The notes: generated by a model not told the origin, from the sequence alone. A DNA stretch of 62,924 nucleotides from Lacticaseibacillus parakribbianus (GCF_025490915.1 NZ_JANQBA010000017.1:1-62924), one strand, 5' to 3'. Counted from the first letter of the stretch, positions 7,721 to 15,372 are shown. Numbers and translations: made by a program.

Positions 7721-8239
7721 CTATTTTTGACTGTCGATGATCGATTCACGAGTTTCCTTTTCCATCTTGTCGAGGTACTCGGTCACATACCGCCGATCAA
7801 GTAAATGCGCGACATCACGGAAATGGTCATTGGTCCACATGTACATCTGAATGATTTGATCTAGAGTAGCACGCTCTAGCTTCTCATCTCCGGCTTTGCG
7901 GGCCAGTTCTGCCTCCGCAAACATCTTTTGAACCATTTCGACGTGATCGACCAAACCGTTAACGGAATGGTCTTGGTGTTCAAGCTTCTCTGACTGCCAG
8001 CTGCGCCAGTCGGCATCGTTGAGATACAAGTCGTTAGGCGTCACTTGCAACGCCTCACACAGCTGCATAATCGCTTTGGCAGACGGTGCCGAAATTGCCC
8101 GCTCAAACTTAGACACGCTTTGCTCAATGCTACCCATTGCATCAGCAAGGTCTTTTTGCGTCATGCCGCGTTCCATACGAATACGCTTAATATTTCTAGC
8201 GAGCTTCTTGTCGATACCTTCTTCACTTTTTCCGAACAT
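7721..8239 (-). CDS. XRE-family transcriptional repressor of the element
   Basis: The 172-aa protein has an N-terminal helix-turn-helix (about residues 13-68; MERGMTQKDLADAMGSIEQS, then VSKFERA) and a helical, acidic C-terminal half with no protease motif. It is transcribed away from the DUF3173-relaxase-integrase genes. Dyad sequence at 8315-8355 overlaps the promoter of those genes, so it is placed to keep excision and mobilization off. AGGAGAAA precedes its ATG. It is not a LexA-like or ImmA-linked repressor as far as the sequence shows. Confidence 0.75.
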   Translation of the reverse strand: MFGKSEEGIDKKLARNIKRIRMERGMTQKDLADAMGSIEQSVSKFERAISAPSAKAIMQLCEALQVTPNDLYLNDADWRSWQSEKLEHQDHSVNGLVDHVEMVQKMFAEAELARKAGDEKLERATLDQIIQMYMWTNDHFRDVAHLLDRRYVTEYLDKMEKETRESIIDSQK

Positions 8240-8314
8240 GAGTTGATTTCTCCTTTTTGTAGCCTTACTTGAAGCTTAATGAAACCCATTGAAAGTGTCA
8301 AGGAATAATTAAAC

Positions 8315-8372
8315 GAAACCTGTTTGTAACTTACCCAAAAAGGTTGATAAGTTTCTTGGAGGATGGTATGAT
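8315..8372 (+). promoter_or_regulatory. Promoter and likely operator for the mobilization genes
   Basis: TTGATA (8344-8349), a 17-bp spacer and TATGAT (8367-8372) form the promoter. A dyad with arms AACTTA (8328-8333) and TAAGTT (8348-8353), and outer GAAACC/GTTTC, overlaps the -35. This is where the divergent repressor could block polymerase. Confidence 0.6.
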
Positions 8373-8431
8373 TCAGCCATAGCAGATTATAAACCCATAC
8401 CTGTTAAATTCAAACCAAAAGAGGTGATTAT

Positions 8432-8632
8432 ATGTTAGTCGATAAGAAGATGCTCATGCAGCTAGGATTTTCCGGTTACAAAGCCGGACAGATTATCCAT
8501 CAATGCAAGCTGAACCTGGTTGCAGACGGTCATTGCTTCTATGCAAACCGCAAGTGCGGCCAAGTCCCACTCCACGCCATCGTCAGTCTGATAGGCTTCA
8601 ATCCATTTGAAGATCTGGCAATGGTCACGTAA
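8432..8632 (+). CDS. DUF3173 family protein
   Basis: The 66-aa basic protein (LMQLGFSGYKAGQIIHQCKL... LHAIVSLIGF) matches the DUF3173 pattern. These small proteins lie upstream of the relaxase and integrase in Gram-positive integrative elements. The helix pattern suggests a small DNA-binding fold, and an excisionase or recombination-directionality role is plausible but not established. It is the first gene of the mobilization operon, with AGAGGTGAT before ATG. Confidence 0.72.
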   Translation: MLVDKKMLMQLGFSGYKAGQIIHQCKLNLVADGHCFYANRKCGQVPLHAIVSLIGFNPFEDLAMVT

Positions 8633-8635
8633 CAC

Positions 8636-8710
8636 CACGCCGCCGCGCGCGGCGTGCAGCGCGAAAGCCGCTAGCGCGAGCGGCGGCGGTCGGCGTTAGC
8701 CGGCCGCCCA
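8636..8710. repeat. GC-rich hairpin cluster upstream of oriT
   Basis: The stretch is almost pure G and C. It contains a palindrome with 8-bp arms (CACGCCGC and GCGGCGTG, 8636-8656) and a second hairpin (GCCGCT/AGCGGC near 8668-8685). It could be a terminator-like or origin-associated structure, such as a single-strand origin. No protein is encoded here. Confidence 0.5.
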
Positions 8711-8711
8711 A

Positions 8712-8735
8712 GCCCCCGTATTCTAACAGGGGGGC
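8712..8735 (+). other. oriT: Origin of transfer (oriT) of MOBT type
   Basis: GCCCCC (8712-8717) and GGGGGC (8730-8735) form a perfect inverted repeat around a loop containing TCTAACAG. This closely resembles the oriT of Tn916 and ICEBs1, where C-rich and G-rich arms flank a CTAACA core that is nicked by the MOBT relaxase. It lies 111 bases before the relaxase gene, the usual position. Confidence 0.8.
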
Positions 8736-8740
8736 ACAAA

Positions 8741-8842
8741 ATGACAACAACAATCCGAAACGAGGCAGAAAACACAGGCGATTCACCGCTATGCACGGCA
8801 ATCGGCTGTTCGCAGACGGCGAAATCAGAGCACACGAGGTGA
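8741..8842 (+). CDS. Putative 33-aa protein between oriT and relaxase
   Basis: The ATG is six bases after the G-run of the oriT right arm, which would serve as its Shine-Dalgarno. The ORF ends four bases before the relaxase ATG, so its stop lies within the relaxase ribosome site. The product begins MTTTIRNEAENTGDSPLC and contains a CxxxxC pair (CTAIGC). No family is recognised. The tight fit between oriT and relaxase argues for translation or translational coupling, but chance cannot be excluded for so short an ORF. Confidence 0.45.
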   Translation: MTTTIRNEAENTGDSPLCTAIGCSQTAKSEHTR

Positions 8843-8845
8843 GCA

Positions 8846-10072
8846 ATGGACAAAACAATGATGAATGGCCGTGATCATACTGGACACGGCTGGTTGGTGG
8901 AATTTCGCCAACAGATGATTGATGCCGGTATCAGTCAAACGCAACTTGCGGCGCAATTAGGCATGACGCGCTCCTATGTCAATCGGCTGTTAAATGGACG
9001 CGCTACGTTAACCGAAGAAATGCAACGACGCCTAGGCCACGCGCTCCTTGGCCTGACCAATCGTGATTCGATGTTTATCTTAGTCGATTACGTGCGGGTG
9101 CGGTTCAATACGCAAGACGCCGAGTATGTGTTCAAGAAGCTGTTTCCAATGAACAGGGACTTCTTCTCCTTAACTGAAAAGGCATTTTATGGGTTCGACT
9201 ACACGATTCAGCGTGGCGATATTTCAATCATGAGTACCCGCGTGGGCGGCCCGAATGCCTATCTGGGAACAATGATTGAGATGCATGGCTCTGGTTGCCG
9301 TCAACTAGAAGCAGTGCTTGTCCGAGATGGGCTGACTTGGTTCGACTTTTTTCAGGCCTGCGATGACCTAACTGGGATCTACAAACGGGTTGACTTCGCC
9401 ATCAATGATACCGTCGGGATTATCGACATTCCCCACCTGATTCAAAAAGTCGAAAAAGAAGAACTAGTGAGCTTGTTCAAGAGTAAAGGCGCAATCGAAA
9501 CCATTAAGAAAGGCCGCGTCGGAAAAACCGTTCAATTCGGTTCACCACAAAGTTTGGTGCAAATGATTGGCTATCAAAAGGACATCGAGCAATATTTCAA
9601 AAACAAAATCGACTATCCAGAGGATTCTCCAATCCTCAACCGGTTTGAAGTCCGACTTCGCGACCAGCGTGCTCAAAAAGCCATGAAGGAACTGCTGGCC
9701 TGCCAAGACGCCGAAACGGTCGTCTTCGGGATCATCAACCATTACTTGCGGGTCGTAACACCACAAGGCTCAAAGAAATTGGCCGATTGTCCGCTGGACC
9801 CAGATTGGCAAACTTTTATCGGTGACAACCGCAATCACTTGAAGCTCGCCATGCAGCCCGAACCGATCACGTTGGACAGCGTGCTAAACTGGTTGAAAAA
9901 ACAGGTTGCGCCCAGTCTGAAAATGGTTCAGCAAGTCGATTCACTCAATGGCACCGATATGATTGCAGACATGATCAATGCAGCCGAATTTTCTCCGCAA
10001 CAAAAAACATTACTCAAGGAGGTGCTCGAACAAGCGCAACATGACAACGAAAAAAAACAAAGCAACGAATGA
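8846..10072 (+). CDS. MOBT relaxase / replication initiation factor (Rep_trans)
   Basis: The 408-aa protein has an N-terminal XRE helix-turn-helix (about residues 17-70: DAGISQTQLAAQLGMTRSYV). The replication-initiation-factor domain follows (about 75-340; VDYVRVRFNTQD, FYGFDYTIQRGD, GIYKRVDFAIND, NRFEVRLRDQRA). This matches Tn916 Orf20 and ICEBs1 NicK, which nick oriT and pilot the strand during transfer and rolling-circle replication. The catalytic Tyr cannot be assigned with certainty. A GAGGTGAG site precedes ATG. The upstream oriT and downstream integrase support the role. Confidence 0.85.
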   Translation: MDKTMMNGRDHTGHGWLVEFRQQMIDAGISQTQLAAQLGMTRSYVNRLLNGRATLTEEMQRRLGHALLGLTNRDSMFILVDYVRVRFNTQDAEYVFKKLFPMNRDFFSLTEKAFYGFDYTIQRGDISIMSTRVGGPNAYLGTMIEMHGSGCRQLEAVLVRDGLTWFDFFQACDDLTGIYKRVDFAINDTVGIIDIPHLIQKVEKEELVSLFKSKGAIETIKKGRVGKTVQFGSPQSLVQMIGYQKDIEQYFKNKIDYPEDSPILNRFEVRLRDQRAQKAMKELLACQDAETVVFGIINHYLRVVTPQGSKKLADCPLDPDWQTFIGDNRNHLKLAMQPEPITLDSVLNWLKKQVAPSLKMVQQVDSLNGTDMIADMINAAEFSPQQKTLLKEVLEQAQHDNEKKQSNE

Positions 10073-10170
10073 ACGTGATTGCACGCACCCGGTACTTTGC
10101 CCTAGACAAGCCAAGTATATCATGGTCAACGACCAAAGCAAGCGTGCCTTCAATTATTTGGAGGTATGAA

Positions 10171-11289
10171 ATGAGTATTACCCAAGCACCTAATGGCACC
10201 TACGTTGTCAGTGTCTCCTTTGGCACTGATCCAGTCACTGGCAAGCGTCGCCGCAAGAAGAAGCAAGGCATTCATTCAATGGCGGCCGCCCGCAAAGTTG
10301 AAAAGGAGATGATGCGTACTAGCGTCGACCGGCTGTTCAATCAAGAAACCGTCACCTTCGACGAGTTGTTCGAGCGTTACGTGAACCGCGTGAAGATCCA
10401 CATCAAGCCGTCCTACTTGCAGTCCCAGCGTGCCGTGTATAAGCGCTATATCCAGACGTTCTTCGTCAATGCAGATATTAAGCGCCTGACCAGCGAGCAT
10501 ATTCGCGACTTTCAAGAATGGCTCACCGAGGAACGCGATTTGAGCAATAACACCAACAACAAGACCTTGATTGAATTGAAACTGATTCTCGACATCGCAG
10601 TTGAGGAAAAAGTGATCGTCGAAAATCCTTGTATTGGCGTGAAGAAGCTTAAAATCGAACGCAAGAAAATGGAATTCTACACGCCAGATGAATTTCACGC
10701 GTTTACAAAGCTGATTCACCTGCCAGAAGAATTCGACTGGTACGTGTTATTCTCGTTGCTGTTCTTTTCTGGCCTGCGGGTCGGCGAACTTTGCGCGCTG
10801 GACTGGTCGGATCTCGACTTCAAACGCAAGGAACTGACTGTCAGCAAGTCCGTGTTTCGACGTGGCGGCGTGGATATCATCACCCCGCCGAAGTCCAAGG
10901 CTAGTAATCGCCGCATCAGCCTCAACCAAGGCATGATCGCCTTGCTCCTGCAGTGGCGTGAACAGCAACAGGAACTCTTTAAGCACGACTTAGCCCTCGA
11001 CTGGAGCGAAGATACGCCGATGTTCCAAGCAACGCTGATACGCCGCAACAAGCACACGATCCGCATGCGCTATAAACGTATCTGCAAACGTGATCCCACG
11101 ATGAAGCAGATTCGTATTCACGATTTCCGGCACTCGCACGTCGCCTTGCTGATTGATCAAGAAACAGAGTACACGATCATCAAGGAACGACTGGGGCATG
11201 CCAGCATCGTCACAACGATTGACACTTACGGGCATCTTTTCCCAAACAAGCAACGCGAAACTGCCGATGCCCTCGACAAATTCTTCTAA
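10171..11289 (+). CDS. int: Tyrosine site-specific integrase
   Basis: The 372-aa protein starts at ATG 10171 after TTGGAGG; the frame extends upstream but without a ribosome site. It begins with an arm-type DNA-binding region (PNGTYVVSVSFGTDPVTGKR, then RRKK), then a SAM-like core-binding domain (about 60-145) and the catalytic domain. Catalytic residues are visible: Arg in GLRVGELCALDW, Lys near PPKSKASNRR, His-x-x-Arg in IHDFRHSHVA, and the final His/Tyr in LGHASIVTTIDTYGH. It points at the tRNA-Ser attachment site 180 bp away, the usual layout for tRNA-integrating elements. Confidence 0.93.
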   Translation: MSITQAPNGTYVVSVSFGTDPVTGKRRRKKKQGIHSMAAARKVEKEMMRTSVDRLFNQETVTFDELFERYVNRVKIHIKPSYLQSQRAVYKRYIQTFFVNADIKRLTSEHIRDFQEWLTEERDLSNNTNNKTLIELKLILDIAVEEKVIVENPCIGVKKLKIERKKMEFYTPDEFHAFTKLIHLPEEFDWYVLFSLLFFSGLRVGELCALDWSDLDFKRKELTVSKSVFRRGGVDIITPPKSKASNRRISLNQGMIALLLQWREQQQELFKHDLALDWSEDTPMFQATLIRRNKHTIRMRYKRICKRDPTMKQIRIHDFRHSHVALLIDQETEYTIIKERLGHASIVTTIDTYGHLFPNKQRETADALDKFF

Positions 11290-11356
11290 AAGAAAGGTCT
11301 AATCACATGAAATTCCGGACACGTTTACCGCCCAAACCGGCGGCCCGATTTTTTCA

Positions 11357-11377
11357 ACTGGTACTGCACTGGTACTG
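11357..11377. repeat. Direct repeats, likely integrase arm-binding sites
   Basis: ACTGGTACTG occurs twice, one base apart (11357-11366 and 11368-11377), between the integrase gene and the attachment site. A related GTGGTACTG lies near the other end of the element (about 1541-1549). The position and direct repetition fit arm-type sites. Confidence 0.55.
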
Positions 11378-11415
11378 GAAGGTCGATTTTGGTCCAAACA
11401 AGTGTTTGAAAGCAA

Positions 11416-11446
11416 CAAAAAAACCGCAACCCAGAAAGGCTGCGGA
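11416..11446 (-). terminator. Terminator of tRNA-Ser
   Basis: On the minus strand CCGCAGCC and GGTTGCGG form a stem with a 6-base loop, followed by seven T, just after the tRNA 3' end. Confidence 0.75.
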
Positions 11447-11471
11447 ACGCTGTTAAATCAACGTTTATTCA

Positions 11472-11558
11472 GGAGAGTACGAGATTCGAACTCGTGCGCC
11501 GGTATTAGCCGGTTCGACGGATTTCGAGTCCGTTGCATTACCACTCTGCCAACTCTCC
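11472..11558 (-). tRNA. tRNA-Ser(CGA)
   Basis: This is a complete class II tRNA. A 7-bp acceptor stem (GGAGAGT/ACTCTCC), a D-arm, anticodon loop CTCGAAA giving anticodon CGA, a long variable arm (CCGG/CCGG type) and T-arm loop TTCGAAT are all visible. CCA is not encoded. It reads codon UCG. Its 3' half is supplied by the integrated element; the displaced 3' half lies at 1395-1451. Confidence 0.95.
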
Positions 11559-11573
11559 GTAACAACGAATACC

Positions 11574-11601
11574 AGTATAGCAAATCTTGCGTTTTTTGCA
11601 A
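11574..11601 (-). promoter_or_regulatory. tRNA-Ser promoter
   Basis: On the minus strand TTGCAA, a 16-bp spacer and TATACT lie 15 bases before the tRNA 5' end. Confidence 0.7.
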
Positions 11602-11674
11602 AGCGCCTTTCGCGATTTTATTTTTGCGCCGCGACTGAGTATACTGGAGGTATTCGAACTAGGGAGTGGAGACC

Positions 11675-12058
11675 GTGAGACGTTCCGTCGTCAAGATCTT
11701 GGCGCTGTTCAGCGTCGTGTACATGCTATTTGCGGCCGCGGTGCTGGTCGCGGCCGTCATTCAAACCTGGTCCGGGGGCCTCAGCCCCGCCGGAGTCGCC
11801 CGGCAGCTTCTGACCTGGGAGCCGCGGTGGTGGTGGCTGAGCCTGATTGGCGGCGCCTTGCACCTGCTGGGCTTTTTGCGGTCGCTGCGCCGGCCGCGGC
11901 TGATGGTGGGGAACACACTGTGCCTGTGGGCCTTCATCGCTTACGCGCTGGTCCCTAATTACACGTTAATCATTTTGGCGGTTCACGCCTTGGGGGTCGG
12001 CCTGATCATGGGCTACCGCTGGGCGCCGGGGCCGACCACTGAGGGGGAAAGTCGATGA
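11675..12058 (+). CDS. Small integral membrane protein, unknown function
   Basis: The 127-aa protein has four predicted membrane segments (ILALFSVVYMLFAAAVLVAA; a Trp-rich WWWLSLIGGALHLLGFL; a third around CLWAFIAYALV; a fourth around IILAVHALGVGLIMG) and a basic N-terminus. The GTG at 11675 is preferred because GGGAG precedes it; a GTG nine bases earlier has no spacing for a ribosome site. It overlaps the next small gene by ATGA, so the pair is probably co-translated. No family is recognised. It begins the GC-rich chromosomal core. Confidence 0.65.
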   Translation: MRRSVVKILALFSVVYMLFAAAVLVAAVIQTWSGGLSPAGVARQLLTWEPRWWWLSLIGGALHLLGFLRSLRRPRLMVGNTLCLWAFIAYALVPNYTLIILAVHALGVGLIMGYRWAPGPTTEGESR

Positions 12059-12213
12059 GTTGGTTCAAGAAAAATAAGGCCAAAAAAGAGGAGCCCCCGG
12101 TTCAGTACGACTTCGCGCAGATGGTCAAGGCCGCCCGTGAGGATCACGGGCACTTCCAGCGCGTTCAAGACGCCTTCAAGGACCTGAAGAAGAAGACAAA
12201 ACCGAAACCCTGA
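12055..12213 (+). CDS. Small highly charged protein (52 aa)
   Basis: The ORF overlaps the preceding membrane protein by four bases (ATGA), with GAGGGGGAAA as ribosome site, and ends just before a strong terminator. The product starts MSWFKKNKAKKEE and is rich in Lys, Asp and Glu, consistent with a soluble partner of the membrane protein. Its GC-biased third positions match the neighbours. No family is recognised. Confidence 0.65.
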   Translation: MSWFKKNKAKKEEPPVQYDFAQMVKAAREDHGHFQRVQDAFKDLKKKTKPKP

Positions 12214-12222
12214 TCCGTTAGG

Positions 12223-12257
12223 TCCCACCCAAGCGTTAGCTTGGGTGGGGCTTTTTG
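12223..12257 (+). terminator. Terminator
   Basis: CCCACCCAAGC and GCTTGGGTGGG form an 11-bp stem around a GTTA loop, followed by CTTTTT. Confidence 0.9.
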
Positions 12258-12514
12258 GTTGCCGGCGCAACGTGAAATGGCAAACGAATGGTTCTTGCCA
12301 TTAACCTAATTATATTTCTAAAATGTATTTATTATGAAGACGACTGGCATTGCCCGGTCGATTGTAAGAACCGCTTAATAACGGCACTTGGACGGTCGAA
12401 GTTAAATAACCGCTGTTATAAAAACGGGTCCCGTACATGATTTATTACATAACACACAGGTTTAAATTATTTTTGGCAAATTATATTGACGATTAGAATT
12501 GTAAGCGTTAAACT
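12258..12514 (+). promoter_or_regulatory. AT-rich non-coding region with promoter
   Basis: The 300-bp gap holds no ORF. It is much more AT-rich than its surroundings. Near its end TTGACG (12486-12491), a 17-bp spacer and TAAACT (12509-12514) form a good promoter for the gene at 12562. Nothing else is recognised. Confidence 0.6.
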
Positions 12515-12561
12515 GAACCTTGTAAGTTAACAAGTTAATGAGTGAGCAAGGAGGCCCGCCG

Positions 12562-12972
12562 ATGCAAACAGACCAGTACGTTCAATGTGTGAACCAGGAG
12601 CTCGAGCGCTTATTAGTTTTTGAAACAGTGTTCAAGGAATACTTCCACACGTGCAAGAACATTGAAAAGGGAAATTGCTACGCCAGTGAAAGCTTCGAGC
12701 GCCTGCACCTGTACCTCAGCAAGAACATCCTGCGCTACAACCGCTTCGTCGACCAATGCGCGAAGGTGACGGCGCCACGCGGCTACGAGGAGTTCAACCG
12801 CCGGCTGATCGAGGGGCTGCAGGGGATTCGCAACGGGGTCTTGCTGACGCTCATGGCCATCGAGCCCGACAAGCTGGACGCCAGCCTGTTCAACGCCGGA
12901 CTCACCACCCAAAAGCAGGCCAGAGACGCCATCGATCAGGCCTTCTCACACATTCAGGTTGCTGCAAGCTAG
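12562..12972 (+). CDS. Conserved hypothetical helical protein
   Basis: The 136-aa soluble protein is mostly alpha-helical and carries two Cys in its first half (HTCKNIEKGNCYASE). No catalytic motif or membrane segment is seen. The start at 12562 follows AAGGAGG; the frame extends upstream to 12538 without a better site. It is monocistronic, ending in a long bidirectional terminator. No family is recognised. Confidence 0.65.
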   Translation: MQTDQYVQCVNQELERLLVFETVFKEYFHTCKNIEKGNCYASESFERLHLYLSKNILRYNRFVDQCAKVTAPRGYEEFNRRLIEGLQGIRNGVLLTLMAIEPDKLDASLFNAGLTTQKQARDAIDQAFSHIQVAAS

Positions 12973-13036
12973 GCGGCACCACACAACAAAGCGACCCTGC
13001 CGGTATTGGCGGGGTCGCTTTGTTGTGTGGTGCCGT
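12973..13036. terminator. Long bidirectional terminator
   Basis: It lies between convergent stops. Arms of about 29 bp (beginning GCGGCACCACACAACAAAGC) pair around a short GGTATT loop. T-rich stretches lie inside both arms. Confidence 0.85.
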
Positions 13037-13264
13037 CTAGGCTTGTTTTTCGGCCAGCTGGGTCAACACCGCGGCGAGCAGCTCCTCGGTGAAGGCACGG
13101 GTCTCCGCCAGCATGAAGGCGGTTTGCTCCGCCAGCGTGGCGTTGGGGGCCGCCTTTTGCCAGGCGGCCGCGCGTTCCCTGAGCTGAACCTCGGTGTAAT
13201 GGGCGGCCACCACCGTGTCGGCGGCGTCTGCGATGGTCGCCTTCAGGTTGCGTGATTCAGGCAT
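13037..13264 (-). CDS. Small hypothetical protein
   Basis: The 75-aa protein is Ala-rich and helical with a C-terminal hydrophobic-heptad stretch (TRAFTEELLAAVLTQLAEKQ), possibly a short coiled coil. GGAGGTGAT eight bases before ATG 13264 fixes the start; the longer open frame upstream has no ribosome site and runs antisense to the next gene. No family is recognised. Confidence 0.65.
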   Translation of the reverse strand: MPESRNLKATIADAADTVVAAHYTEVQLRERAAAWQKAAPNATLAEQTAFMLAETRAFTEELLAAVLTQLAEKQA

Positions 13265-13423
13265 TCGATCACCTCCAATGCAGCGACTTCGGTTGCTGCC
13301 TCGATTATACTGGATAGTCGCGGCGGTTTCACTTTTCGTTTTCGACGAATTACGATAAGATGAAGGGCGGAGTGCGGCACGGCCGCGCCAACGGAGACAC
13401 GTCAATAATTGGAGGATGGCAAA

Positions 13424-13927
13424 ATGGCCAAGACAGAACAAAACATGCTGGATTACATCGGCGACAAGATGGACGCCCTGGATTTCGACGGCGACTTGGA
13501 TCTTAACTGGGACAAGGAAGCGCATGTGCTTGAAGTCGAGTTGACGATGTACGTCGACGCGGCGGCCGGCTATGAGGTTGAAGACCAAGATGGCCAGACC
13601 GTGGATGAAGGCGGCGAGGTCGATTACGCCGACGCCATACTGTTTTTCGATTCGACGCGGCTCAACGGGGCCGATTACGCCGACAACTACCTGACCGTGA
13701 TCGGCTTTGCCGGCAAGAAGGGCATCGAACAGGCCAAAGTCGACGCGTTGTTCGGCTACTTGCAGACCCTGCTGGACGATGGCCAAAGCGACCTGTTTGA
13801 TTTTGTCGACGGGACCTCCGATGCGGAGACCTTCGCGCTGCACTTTGATCAGGCCAAGTTCGACGCGGCCTACGCCGAGCAGCCGGCGGCCACCAAGGCG
13901 ACCTTCCTGCCGTACCCGAAGTACTAG
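13424..13927 (+). CDS. DUF3013-like protein
   Basis: The 167-aa acidic soluble protein has the N-terminal pattern MLDYIGDKMDALDF and LNWDKEAHVLEVELTMYVD, which resembles DUF3013 proteins of lactobacilli. No catalytic residues are identified. The start at 13424 follows GGAGG. It lies 9 bp before prmA and shares its ribosome-site spacing, so the two are probably one operon, as I recall in related genomes. Function unknown. Confidence 0.6.
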   Translation: MAKTEQNMLDYIGDKMDALDFDGDLDLNWDKEAHVLEVELTMYVDAAAGYEVEDQDGQTVDEGGEVDYADAILFFDSTRLNGADYADNYLTVIGFAGKKGIEQAKVDALFGYLQTLLDDGQSDLFDFVDGTSDAETFALHFDQAKFDAAYAEQPAATKATFLPYPKY

Positions 13928-13936
13928 GAGGGCCCC

Positions 13937-14845
13937 ATGGATTACTTAGCCGTCACCATTGAGACCAGCAGCGCGGCCGTGGATGCGGTCGGCGAGTTCA
14001 TGATGGCCCAAGGCGCCTTGGGTCTTTCGATTGAAGACGCCGCAGACGCGACGGCCGCCGGCTTGACGCCGGCCCACACCGGCGCTTCGGTCACCGGCTA
14101 CTTCCCGGCGGCCACCGACCCCAAGGCCTTGGCCGTGACGCTGGCCGACCAGGTGGCCAGGTTGCCCGAGTTCGGGTTGCCGGCCGGTAGCGCGAAGCTG
14201 CACGTGGCCAGGATCGCCGAGGCCGATTGGGCCGACAACTGGAAGGCCTACTACCAGCCACTGCGGGTGACCCGTTACCTGACCATTGTGCCGGACTGGC
14301 TGGATTACGCGCCGCAGCAGCCGGGTGAGCTGATTATGCGGCTGGATCCCGACATGGCCTTTGGCACCGGCAACCACCCGACGACCGCGGCGATGTTGAC
14401 GCTGCTTGAGGCCACGGTGCGAGGCGGGGAGACCATGATCGACGTCGGCACCGGCTCCGGGGTGCTGGCCTTGGCCGGGCGGCTACTCGGGGTCGCCTCG
14501 GTCCTGGCGCTTGACGTCGACGACGCAGCGGTGCAAAACGCGGCCAAGAACCTGGCGTTGAACCCGGCAGTCACCGGCATCACGGTTGCGGCCAACGACC
14601 TGCTGGCCGGGGTGACCACCCAGGCGGATCTGATTGTCGCCAACATCTTGGCGGAGGTCTTGCTGCCGCTGATTCCTCAGGTGCCGGCCCGGCTGGCACC
14701 TGGCGGGACGCTGCTTTTGAGTGGGATCTTCCACGACAAGCTGGAGGTGGTTGAAGCGGCGCTGGCCGACTGCGGTCTGACCGTGACGACCCGGCTGCGC
14801 CGCGGGGACTGGTATGCGCTCAGCGCGACGCGACCAACCGCGTGA
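13937..14845 (+). CDS. prmA: Ribosomal protein L11 methyltransferase
   Basis: The 302-aa protein has the PrmA N-terminal substrate-binding domain (about 1-100), with the family motif EADWADNWKAYYQPLRV. A Rossmann SAM domain follows: DPDMAFGTGNHPTT, then motif I VGTGSGVLALAGR, then ALDVDD, then NILAEVLLPL as motif IV. It methylates Lys and N-terminal amino groups of L11 in the cytoplasm. The start ATG is 9 bases after the previous stop, with AGGAGG. The expected neighbour rsmE does not follow here. Confidence 0.95.
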   Translation: MDYLAVTIETSSAAVDAVGEFMMAQGALGLSIEDAADATAAGLTPAHTGASVTGYFPAATDPKALAVTLADQVARLPEFGLPAGSAKLHVARIAEADWADNWKAYYQPLRVTRYLTIVPDWLDYAPQQPGELIMRLDPDMAFGTGNHPTTAAMLTLLEATVRGGETMIDVGTGSGVLALAGRLLGVASVLALDVDDAAVQNAAKNLALNPAVTGITVAANDLLAGVTTQADLIVANILAEVLLPLIPQVPARLAPGGTLLLSGIFHDKLEVVEAALADCGLTVTTRLRRGDWYALSATRPTA

Positions 14846-15046
14846 GCTACCGGATTTTCTGAAATTAGCGCAAAGAATTGGGCCAACCGTGAATCTGCGG
14901 CTGATTGAGTGCCGAGAAAGTGCTACACTGGGAGAAAGTGACGCCGCCTGGCCGACAACTGGCCCGGCGGCGACGGCGGTGGTGACACCGCACTAGACTG
15001 GTGAAGCGCTCTGGATGCGCTTTGCGACTTGCAGGGAGACAACTAA

Positions 15047-15370
15047 ATGACGACAATCTTTGCCTGGCTACGCTCCTATCGTGGCCGCATCATCGTGTTA
15101 AGCCTGCTGGCGACCATGGCCTTGCCCTGGCTGTTTACGCTGGCGCATGTGCGGGTGGCCTACCGCCTTGCACTCTTGTTCATTGTAATCAACATGCTCC
15201 TGGCCGCCTTGATCGGCCGCTGGCTGAGCAAGGGCCACCTGCCTTGGTGGTACAGCCTGTGCCTGCCGGTGTTGTTCGGCTTCATGGTCTGGTTTCGCTT
15301 CGCCGATTACAATTACTGGTTCATGCCAATTTACTGGCTCATCACGATGCTGAGTCTGGCCAAGGAGTGA
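15047..15370 (+). CDS. Small membrane protein upstream of minC
   Basis: The 107-aa protein has about four membrane segments (IVLSLLATMALPWLFTLAHV; ALLFIVINMLLAALIG; YSLCLPVLFGFMVWF; NYWFMPIYWLITMLSL). It occupies the place where many lactobacilli carry mreD, but it is much shorter than MreD (about 170 aa) and I cannot confirm homology. A ribosome site (CAGGGAG) precedes ATG. It is followed by its own terminator, so it is not co-transcribed with minCD. Confidence 0.65.
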   Translation: MTTIFAWLRSYRGRIIVLSLLATMALPWLFTLAHVRVAYRLALLFIVINMLLAALIGRWLSKGHLPWWYSLCLPVLFGFMVWFRFADYNYWFMPIYWLITMLSLAKE

Positions 15371-15372
15371 GC

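Larger units (their letters stand above)
1452..11529. mobile_element. Integrative mobilizable element in tRNA-Ser, loaded with IS30 copies and cadmium resistance
   Basis: It is bounded by the tRNA-Ser duplicates. The backbone at the right end is a repressor (7721-8239), DUF3173 (8432-8632), oriT (8712-8735), MOBT relaxase (8846-10072) and integrase (10171-11289) pointing at the tRNA. No type IV secretion genes are present, so transfer would need a helper conjugative element. The left two thirds are cargo: cadDX, three IS30-family elements, a broken methylase gene and a toxin-antitoxin pair. It lies directly beside a prophage lysis module, as in tandem accretion at one tRNA site. Element class is inferred from gene content. 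Confidence 0.72.

Noticed and set aside
10069..10170. Upstream extension of the integrase
   Set aside because: The added residues overlap the relaxase end and lack family similarity, and a TTGGAGG site supports the start at 10171.
13265..13843. N-terminal 193 codons of the long minus-strand frame ending at 13037
   Set aside because: Antisense to the DUF3013-like gene; GGAGGTGAT fixes the real start at 13264.
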